Assembly (NCBI RefSeq): GCF_000003815.2
Contig: NC_049986.1
Location: 15,701,702-15,765,701, forward strand
DNA: 64,000 nucleotides
DNA from: Branchiostoma floridae
Lineage: Eukaryota > Chordata > Leptocardii > Amphioxiformes > Branchiostomatidae
Reading direction: 5' to 3'
Under the pieces are notes generated by a model. It was not told the origin of the DNA, ran no database searches, and saw only the letters and a program-made list of their open reading frames with translations. The position numbers and the translations under genes were made by a program. This document shows positions 1 to 9,800 of this stretch, in pieces (within the stretch, counting starts at the first letter, position 1; every line of letters starts with the position of its first letter).

Positions 1-303
1 TAAAACCAAAGTATTGCCCACTATCTATTGCTTGAGCATCGGCAACAAACCACATGAAAAATATTTCTTTGAGTCCTGTTTGATATCAAAATTTTAAAAA
101 ACACTAATTTCTATCCACATTTTGGCTCGATTTGTTAGAAACCTTTATAGTTGTCCGAATTTGACTGTTTTGCGGCATTTGGGCTGCAGACGACGCGACC
201 GTGTGGACTGTTCAGCTGTGTCGACAAGACACGGGAAGAAAATCAGTGTACAAATCGTCCTTCAGAGCTATTTTAGCTAGTTACCTGTCGTACAGACGTC
301 ACT

Positions 304-1401
304 ATGGCACCAGGAAGCAAGATAAATCGGCCTAAAATCGTGAGTACGCAGAGAACATCACAAAACAGCATGCATTCACACAAGACACGTGTGTACATGT
401 CCATAGGGCGTGGGGAGGGGGGCGGTCTGCACTGGCGTTTGGCTAGCCCAGGACAGCATCAATCAGTACCAGCAAGATTGTACTAACTTATAGTTTCTTA
501 CATTTGATTATTAGTGCCAACCTTTCATATCATCAGTTAATGGTAACATGTTAAATCACAGGAAAAACTGAAGAACCCCCGGAAGTTCAAGAGACAGATG
601 AAGGCCCAGAGGAAGAGGCAGTTTGGGATAAAGATGGCGGATGTACAGGACAAGGAGATCATGCCAGCCTCACATCTGCTCAAGAGAAGGTAATGATTAC
701 GTAATCTCCAAGCAGATCCTACGGTGCCATAAGATAGTATCAAAGCTGGCCAAGGAGTATAGCCGGCCAAAGGGAGTCAAACGGGCACAGTGGGTTTGAT
801 ACTATATTACGCCACCATGGATCTGCTTGGAGATTAATGATTACGTGCATGGTGTTAAACTTAAAGCCTGCGTCACAACTGAAGAGAACACCACCTCGCT
901 AAATTTCAAAATCGAATGAGCATTGACCATATTTTCCACTCAAAATCTGCATATTCCCCCTGTTACTTGTGATGATGTTTAATGGTATGATATAGGGATC
1001 TTATAATCTCCAAGCAGATCTTGCTGTGGCAAATNNNNNNNNNNNNNNNNNNNNNNNNNNNNNNNNNNNNNNNNNNNNNNNNNNNNNNNNNNNNNNNNNN
1101 NNNNNNNNNNNNNNNNNNNNNNNNNNNNNNNNNNTCCCATTTGCATTGTACGCCCAGTATGAATTCCTCACACCAAACATGTGAGAAGCCTTCTGCACTG
1201 TAGGGTAGGTCTGCGCATGAGTAAATAGGATCATATTTCAAACATTGACAACTGATTGTCTGTCTTTCCTTTCTTTCAGTTGAAGTCCAGAAGCCCCAGC
1301 CAAAGCAGAGAAAAACAAAGTCTGATGTAGAAATGAAGACAGTGGACATTCCTCCAGACACAAGACAAGACTCTGGACAAGATGTTGAGATGCAGGAATA
1401 G
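304..1401 (+). CDS. Small Lys/Arg-rich protein gene, family not recognised (gene model incomplete)
   Basis: Three probable exons. Exon 1 is 304-339 (ATG, MAPGSKINRPKI, donor GTGAGT). Exon 2 is 562-689 (acceptor CACAG, donor GTAATG) and encodes a very basic stretch starting EKLKNPRKFKRQMKAQRKRQ, joined to exon 1 in phase 0. The last exon starts at 1280 after a pyrimidine-rich acceptor; it holds an open frame from 1282 to the TAG at 1399-1401 that ends DTRQDSGQDVEMQE. Direct joining of exon 2 to the last exon gives AGT TGA, an early stop, so either the protein is about 55 residues or an exon is missing. A 100-N gap lies in that intron and could hide it. The basic composition suggests a nucleolar or RNA-binding protein, but no family is recognised. 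It is convergent with KDM8. Confidence 0.5.
702..836. mobile_element. MITE family A, copy 1 (palindromic, 9-bp target duplication)
   Basis: The ends are inverted repeats, TAATCTCCAAGCAGATC and its complement. The element is flanked by exact 9-bp direct repeats ATGATTACG (693-701 and 837-845). Much of the interior is also inverted (GATACTAT and GCCGGC motifs), giving a fold-back of 135 bp with no coding capacity. It lies in intron 2 of the small basic gene, and its left target duplication begins 3 bases after the exon. A 9-bp duplication fits Mutator-like or Merlin-like transposases; this is inference, since no transposase is present. Confidence 0.88.
1004..1034. mobile_element. MITE family A, copy 2 (cut by assembly gap)
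   Basis: The same terminal sequence TAATCTCCAAGCAGATC starts here and runs into the gap at 1035. The other end is not recovered. It lies in the same intron as copy 1, about 170 bp further on. Confidence 0.7.
1035..1134. other. Assembly gap (100 N)
   Basis: Exactly 100 N, the usual placeholder for a gap of unknown size. It starts inside a palindromic MITE, a structure that commonly breaks assemblies. It may hide a coding exon of the flanking gene. Confidence 0.95.
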
Positions 1402-2579
1402 TTTTATTTCCTCTGGAATTCTCAACACTAGTACTACTCCATCATGTGTATTGTGCATTATCAACATATTCCAGAGATATTACAAGTACATGTACATGTA
1501 TGTCCAAAAGTTTTCTCATCAGACTTTTCTGATCATTTTCATGATCACTTTTTTTGCATTAGAATCTATGTAATTTGAATCAAGTTGCTTGAACTTAATC
1601 TTACCTACTGTAAATAATCAGTGTTAACAGGTATGCAACCTATTCCAAATTTACAAAATATGTAGGTTCCACATTACTCTAAAAATACAATACTCATTCA
1701 ACAGAGCTGGTAAAATATTATTAAGCAAAAAGAGAATTGTACTCATGTACTCTGTATACATCTAACAGCATCGTGACAAGATATACATTGTATATTGGTT
1801 TTCAGATTAAGAGACTTACACATGCTATATGTGTAATGTCAGATTATCAAAACTGTCTGAAGTGCTGTATATACTGTATCATTTGGCCTCTCATGCATTT
1901 CATTTGCTTCTTCCATCAATAATGTGAATACATTATACTGTACAAGTTTTTTGTTTATTCACATGCCTATCAAGAAAAAGAGATAATTTTTATACATTTT
2001 ACATTGCAACACTAAAACTTTTCAGCCCTTAAGGTTACTTTGATATTGTTAGATGTATTCAAATCTTCTACCTCTACAACACTACATGAGATCTGAGTTT
2101 CTATAACTACTGGTACTTTGTGTAACTTACACTACATTTCTTCTACATCTACTACTACTAACTACATCCTACTACTACGGTAGCCTCTGATATTATTATG
2201 GATAGAATATCTCTGGTATAGTACACTTACGTGATGGATATATGTATACTATACATATTCATGTAGGTGATAACTTACAAAACCTGTTTCAAGATCTTCC
2301 TATAATTTGGAAAAGACTTGGAAATGGAAGCACATGGTTAGGGTGAATACGATTGGCAAAATTGAATCTCTTGTAATATGCAATGGTGTGCTATTATTTT
2401 AGATACACATGTACAAATAAATATGCAACAAATAATTATGTTTTGACACCATTTTCATGTCAACAATATACATGTAGTCCAAGCAAGTCGAGCACACCAT
2501 CAAAAGGCGGGTCCAGAATTTCCTTGCATTGTAGTTTCAAGATTACTGATGTATTGTTGGAGTGCGATGTTTGACAGTA
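1402..2579. other. AT-rich 3' flank, no gene seen
   Basis: The sequence is AT-rich, with short TACATGTACATG motifs and a TACTACTA-rich patch near 2150. Frames are short and without coding character. It probably includes the 3' UTR of the upstream gene and the spacer to the convergent KDM8 gene. Confidence 0.5.
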
Positions 2580-3895
2580 CAATGGTCTGACCAAGCACCA
2601 GTAAGATGGTGTTCATTGTAGCAGAGAGAGAACCCAAAAGACTGGTGGTATGTACAACACTACAGATCAGGAATACTACTGAAAAAGGGGAGTAGCAGGA
2701 CCCTAGGATCATCAGAAGCTGATGCCCAGGGGGAAAGAGTAGTGACTAGGGCTGGGTACCGGTACAGAAAATTCAGGTCCGGTTCAGGTCCAGAGGATAA
2801 GGTCCAGGTCCGGACCTGAACCTGGACCTGATTCAGTATAAATCATACCAATGGTCCATTTCACTACAAAGAAATCTATTTGGTGGAGTATTAGACTTAC
2901 ACTGGCCTCTTAAAATCCTACAACGCTAACTGCACCTGTACGATTGACTGTAAAACTTGGTAGAAATGACTATAAACTCTACTCTACTTCACTCTTGTTA
3001 TTTTCTTCCACCTGCAAGCGCCAAAATGTGTGAATGCCTGATAAAATAATATGTTGATTTTCTAATCGGTCCAACATCCGGTCCACCTAATTTTTTCAGG
3101 TCCGGTTTTTTTGGACCGGTCCAACAAGACAAACCGGTTTTGTACCGGTACGCTGTACCGATACCCAGCCCTAGTAGTGACGTACCAAGGTGCTTTGCTC
3201 AACAGTACAGATAGGGGGCAGGACACAAGGACCACGCACCAGAAGCTTGCATTCAGGGACCTGATATTGTGCCAATACGAGGGTGCGATGTGTGTCAATA
3301 CAGATAGCATGACTGTATAGGGCACTAGGACCACCAGAAACTGACATTCAGGGATTGTATATAGAGCCAATGCTGAGGTGGAAGGTGCAACAGTGTCACA
3401 AAGAGAAGGGATCCTTCCTGGTGTGAGTGGTTTAAACCTGTAGCCTGTACATGTAGCCAGCCACTCCAGACCCTTGTGATTTAGCCCCTGCTATTGTAAG
3501 CTCACAATTCAGCCCCTTGCTGCAAAGAGAGAGCAGTCGACCCACCCAATAATGATATTATGAAATGATGATAAAGGGCGTGACTGTACAGAGCACTAGG
3601 ACCACCAGAAGCTGACAGAGAAGCTGACGTCCAGCGACCTGATGTAGTGCCAGTACCGGGGTGGGATGTACATCAGCACAGATAGAGGGCATGACTGTAC
3701 AGGGCACTAGGACCACCAGAAGCTGACAGAGAAGCTGACATCCAGCGACCTGATGTAGTGCCAGTACCGGGGTGGGATGTGTATCAATACAGATAGAGGG
3801 CATGACTGTACAGGGCACTAGGACCACCAGAAGCTGACAGAGAAGCTGACATCCAGGGACCTGATGTAGTGCCAGTACCGGGGTGGGATGTACAG
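2580..3895 (-). repeat. Tandem array of copies of the KDM8 C-terminal coding tail
   Basis: On the minus strand, the end of KDM8 (from about the [11 protein letters not shown] codons through the stop and about 40 nt of 3' UTR) recurs downstream. Three high-identity units are phased at 3601, 3712 and 3823, an exact period of 111 bp (37 codons). Diverged copies follow near 3225-3325 and 3320-3390. Recognisable fragments lie at about 2640-2680 and 2698-2735, on the far side of a hAT-like MITE inserted in the array. Only the copy nearest the gene is joined to the complete last exon. The two diverged copies at 3225-3390 lack the short internal SVSF-coding repeat seen in the 111-bp units. Confidence 0.85.
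2747..3173. mobile_element. hAT-like MITE, 427 bp, with 8-bp target duplication
   Basis: The ends are imperfect inverted repeats: TAGGGCTGGGTACCGGTAC on the left and the complement of GTACCGATACCCAGCCCTA on the right. It is flanked by exact 8-bp direct repeats GTAGTGAC (2739-2746 and 3174-3181). The interior has internal inverted repeats of the AGGTCCGGACCTGAACC type and no coding capacity. An 8-bp duplication with TAGGGCTGGG ends is typical of non-autonomous hAT elements. Related remnants lie at 28434-28680 and 42209-42496. Confidence 0.9.
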
Positions 3896-6800
3896 CATTT
3901 CTCCTGGCTCGAGAGTGCACTCCAAGTAGGGGGCGCTTTTGAACCGGGGGAACTGCTGAAGGTCGGGGTTCTCCACATCAACCTGGCGGCAAAAAAGTAC
4001 ATGCGTTAAACGATAAATCAAAAACCACCAGAAATACTACTAAACTCGGCACAAAAAGTTTGGTTATCAACTTTTGCTGACCATATTTCTGTAGTTTCTG
4101 CATCAATTCTAATTTGTTATAGATCAATAGAAAGCGTGTGTGATTTCCTTTCATATGGTATCAAACTCTTTACGATTGTAAATTCGTGAAATGAGCACCA
4201 GGGCTACTTACGTCAGTGGGTCACGAAAAAAAAGTGCCCAAATTTCTATTTTTGTGTTCAACTCTGTATGATTATCATGCAGTAACCTTGCTTTTGATAT
4301 TTTCGAACAGAAACCCTGCTCTTGGTCTGCAAGTATCACCATAACCATGTCAACATTATTACATACTATACATACATAGTATACATTATAATGATAAGTT
4401 ATAATAGAAAGGAAAAACTTGATAGAAAGGAAAAAACTTGACAGGAAGTCGGGAGAAGGCCTTACCTGGCTGGTATTGTGCAGCAGGTGGCCCTCGTGAG
4501 GGTACACACAGTCGGACACCTCCTCAGCATACAGGCGGACGTACTTCGACCCAACAACCTGAAATTAGAAACATCAGAATTGGCACTGATGAATTTACAA
4601 TGAGTACAGTGTTTGCTATATTTTTAAATGGCTGTGAGTTTGATCCCCAAAAAATGAGTGGGAAGGAAAAAGATATTGTACTGTAAAGTTGGAGACATCC
4701 CTGGTTGGTATCATCTGTTACATGTGGCGTTGGTGTGGCACAACTGGTAGCGTGTTTGCCTCAGATTGGAAAGGTCCCAAATTCCCACCATGCCCCCACG
4801 TTGTGGTTTTGGGAAAGGCACTTTACACGACTTTCCCTGACGGTGGAGTGACGCACACTGAGCCTCTTCGGCTTGCCAAAAACACACAACGGATTTGGTG
4901 CATCAATGTGCCAACATCTGCACATTGACTTGCACCAAGAAGAATTAAATTCTTTTTTTTTTATCATTTGTTATGACCATGCAGTACCTGTGCCAGTAGA
5001 TTATGTTGAGGATCGTGGTGCAGGGGCGAGACTGTGCCCTTGGGCCCGAACCAGGCGTTGATCACGATGTCATCCTCTTCCCCGTCTCCTAGGCAACAGT
5101 AGTCGGGGACGCGGATGTCCTCCCGCAGCTCAGGGATCTGGTCAAACAGCTGGTGCTGCGCCAGGTACCCAACGTCAGAGGATTTCTGGGGAACCAAAAT
5201 AGCTTCGTCTATTGGCAAGCACTTCTTCAATAACAATCTACTAGAAACAACTACCTACCAAATGGTACATCCAATTTGTGTTTATACTTCTTAAGGATTA
5301 TAATCATTCATATCTGCAGTTCTGCACCACACAACAAGTGGGCAAAAGTCACTAATCTGTACGCAGCGACACCTATAACTGAAATGTGATGTGAACCAGT
5401 CAGTTATTGCTCTGAGCAAGGTGACAGACGGTGACCAAAACATCAGTGGAAATAAAGCAATGGTTGTTTAAAAAAAGTCTCTTTATTCATCATCTTGAAT
5501 AAAGATTGGTACAGGGATATCTCGAGGACCCATTTTTCCATCCTGAGATGGAAATTTGCTTCCTGGGACAGAAAAATAATTCATCCCATCCATCTCCAAA
5601 ACACAAATTTCATGACATGAGACTCATGAAAATGTATGTATCTAAGCTAAAAATGACAGAATTAGCAACGAAAATTGACAACATGGGCTCCTAAACAATA
5701 AGAGAGACAGAAAAAGATTTAAAGCTAGAGACAGCCCTGGATTGGTGGCCCGTGCCCTTCACCTGACCTGAACAATGTACTTGTCGATGAACTCGTCCAC
5801 AGTCATGAGTGCCTGTGACCAGGACTCCTCCGTGTACCTCCTGCCCAGCTCCACTGGAACAGTCCGACAGCCAGCGATCTGTCGCAGGTACTCCAGGCTG
5901 GGGGGAAATCATGCAACAATGAACGAATATAGATAAATAACAAATATAAATTTCAATAGATAGATTAACAAATTACTAGTAAATAGATATAAAACAAGTA
6001 CAAATATAATAAAACAACATTTTCCTCAAAAATGGCTGAAATTATGCAATAATTCACAAATGTAATACTATATAAATCAAAGATTTGTTTTACTATCGTC
6101 TGTAAAAACATCTCATATTAAATGCCACTCCATCTTACATACACCATTTTCCATTTACACATTAAAAACAGACAATAAAATCGGGAGATTCTAGTGACCA
6201 TTGAAGTCACAATACCTTTGTAAGTCCAGGTTGCAGAGGTGTATTGTCTGATGCAGAAACAAAAGTACTTAAACAGCAAGGAAACCTGCTTCTCTATGTC
6301 CCACCAGGCACTACAAAACAGTACAAGGATCTAAATGTACAAACAGACAAACAATTAATCTCCAAGCAGATCCTACGGTAGCATAAGATAGTATCAAAAG
6401 CTGGCAGAGGAGTGAAGCCAGCTTAGGAGTGTGTTTTGCTACATGGCAGATGGACACCTCTTGGCTGACTACACTCCTTGGCCAGGTTGGTACTATCTCA
6501 TGCCATTGTAGGATTTGCTTGGAGATTAACAAACAATACCTCCAAGGCCTGTGGTTCCTGGCTGGCCAGTGCTCCATGTTGCTCTGTATGATGACAGGCT
6601 GCCGTTTCCGCATGTAGTTCAGAAGGAAGCTCTTCAAGGAGGGGCAGTGCACCCTGGGTACTTTCTTCTCCGAGTCAATGACTGGTAGGATGAGAGTCCT
6701 CGGTCGCTTTGGTACCTGTGATCAGGTGACAATATGAATTAGAGGCTCACATGTCACGCAATGCAAGATGCAGTCAGAAAAAAAACTTCAGAACGTTTGG

Positions 6801-9800
6801 TAAAATATGGGAGAGTATTCTTTCACCAAAGTTTGACGAAGTGTAGACATCCAGGTATCAAAATATGCCAAATCATAGTTACTCACAAAATCATATCCAG
6901 TTGCTTGAGTAACTATCATTTGGTGTATTATAGATGTATTCTAGAAACCCCAGGTTAACATTTGAAATTAAATAACACCACAAAAATTAAAGTTGCAACT
7001 GTCAAAAGATAGCTACACTCTTCAAGTTGCTGAACTCATATACAGTAATACCTTTACTAACACACTGTTAAGTACCATGGACAGTTTATTCATCAAACTA
7101 CCAGTAGTACAGAATTACTCAATGACTGAATCAGAAACCAACCGAAAGATCAGCAATCATTCATTTCAACAACAAACTCATGAGCAGTTTCTCAGTTAGT
7201 AAGTAAGTTAAACTACCTGTTTTAGTTTATTTAGAAACTGCTCATGAATTTGTTACTAGTGAGATGCCACTAACTTGACTGGTGGGTGGTGATTTCGAGC
7301 ATTGTTCCTGAGGTCTCTTGGTTGTCCCCCTAGCAGAGTTCTGCAGAACTGCCACCAGTCTACTGAGGATGTTGTCCAGCACAGGAGCTCCCATCAGAAG
7401 TCCGAGGTCACATGTCTTGATGGCATCCTAAGTAAAGTATAAATATATCATATATGTTATTACTTGTATTTTGCTTCTGTTGCAGAGCTGTCTCCAGCTT
7501 TTGATCTTTTTCTGTCCTTGTTTGGGAGCCCATGTTGCTACTAGCAATGCTAGTTTCCATTTTAACCTAAGTTTACACAAATATACTCTCATCAAGTCCA
7601 TGTTATGAAGTTTAGATTTGGATGGATGAGGTCAATTTTTTTCAAGCCCAACAAGCAAGGACATGTAGGACAGAGAGACAGCCCTGTGCAGCTGTCTCAT
7701 TACATACATTTCATTAAATATCAGTTACATGATACAAAGTTCAGATGCCTGAGTGATGAGGCCTCATCAATTCAATTCCTTTGTCTCTGATCCACCCGAT
7801 TCATCTTTTTATCATGAACTGTGTCCAAAAATAAGTGAAACATCATCATTTCTAATTGATTTCGGATTTTGCAGGTTCAACAAAATATTGGTCACAATGC
7901 CATTATTGAATGTACTGAGTACATGCACAACTGACGGCAGTCAGCACCAAGGACAGGGAATAATGTGCAACAGTGATATGTTAAATGAGGCATCATAAAT
8001 CATCCTATCAAACTGGATTTGGGAATCCTGCAGAAATTAATAGAATCCCTATATACTGTAAATGCAAGAATGTTCACAGTGGTTTTCCATACACGGTTTT
8101 CACAAGGTAGTCTTATCGCAAACTTAAAACCACTGCGAACGTTTTTCCATTACAGTATGTGACTACAGTGTATGGCACTACCGAGAACTTAAAACCAGCG
8201 CGAATACTCGACTTTCCGCTGACGCAAAATTACATCCAAGGGAACTTAAATGCATTTACAATAGTGGACTCAGTAACAAGGACATGACCAATTGAATCAC
8301 TTTTCATGTCCAGTCATGTAATTAAATACAGTCAGCTAAAAACTCTTTAAGTTCATTAGTGCATGTTTTAATTAAAGAAAAGAAGCATGTAGATGATGGA
8401 TATAGATTAAGTATAGCATAGATTTTTTCATCATCATCAGTCATCCTCTTGCGAGGTGGAACAAGTGACTTATAATGGTCTTTTAAGATACCTTAAAAGG
8501 TATCTAAATTCATGATTTCAGCCCCAGTTGCACATGATCATGCAATAAATTTTGTTAACATTGTCAATGATTGTTAGACATTGATGTCATCCCTTTTACA
8601 ATCCTTCTCTGTCTTATTCTTCAGTGAATACTACTTAGCCTTATGTACTAGTATGGAAACCAACAGGACATTATTGAACCAGCCCTAAGACATATTAGGG
8701 ACTTTATCAATAGCATTTCCCTAGCAGAGCCTGTTCAATACAGGTATTACATTTCTTTCTTTGTACATGTACATGTGTAATGAGCTGTACAACTGAATTG
8801 TGCACCAAAATTTATAGCAGTGTTTCGTTTCTACAAATTTATGTTATGAAGCTACGCTGTTACTAAGTGTAGTTGTAATTGAAACTATTTCCGGAAACAT
8901 TTTTCACTGTCTCCATTTCCTGCCAGTTCAACAAAATGGATCAAACTTAGCACTAAGTTAGAAGCAAAATTTATACCAATTCACACACCATTTATACACA
9001 CATTCTATGTTTCATGGCTGCACTGCAACGGGTGTATTTAATATCAAAACCATTCCCAGCAAAATTTTTTACTGCATCCATTCCTTGCCACATGCAGTTT
9101 AGACATAAAGTATTGCAATACCAAACTTCAATAGCACCAAATTTACAGCAATTCTACTGAGTTTTCTACTCATGTTTCAAGTCCATACTGCAACTGGCAT
9201 CATTTCCAGCTACGTTTTTTGTATCCTTTCTTTTCTTTCTAGTCATATGTAATACTAATACTAGTGATAGATTGGAATACCAAACTTGGCAGCAAAATCT
9301 ATAGGACTTATCACAACCCGAATAAAGTCAAACTCAAAGTCAAAGTCAAAATCTATAAGAATTCTTCACAATTTATCTTTTAAAGCCACACTGCAACTGC
9401 GCTATAATCAACTTTGAAACCATATATCTTACCACATCCATTCCTCCCTGGCTAAATTAAATGTAATTCTATACCAAATTTGCAACCAAGAGTAATAGGC
9501 ACATCGTATTGCATCTAATTTATGATTCAAAGCCACCAACTGGTGTAATGGACTTGAAACCATTTCCAGAAACATTTTTCATCCAATCTTTACGTCATTA
9601 CGTCCCATGATAGCCCCAGTTCTGGCTCTGCGTGGCTTAAGGTGCCGTGGACTTTATTGATCGGAAGTGAATTATTCATAAACAGACCCACTGAGACAGC
9701 CGCACTGCCGAACCTATTCCCATTCATCTTTGTTCAGGCTTCCAAATGAACAACAACACAGGGAAATTGAGACTTGATTAAAACAGTGCTCACCACAGCG

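Noticed and set aside
3558-3920. 120-codon minus-strand open frame with repeated [11 protein letters not shown] motif
   Set aside because: It is an alternative frame across the 111-bp KDM8 tail repeat; the in-frame period makes it look like a repeat protein.
5898-6539. Idea that the family A MITE created KDM8 intron 3 (an introner)
   Set aside because: The intron is about 640 bp and the MITE fills only 173 bp of it, with the acceptor far from the element; insertion into an existing intron is simpler.
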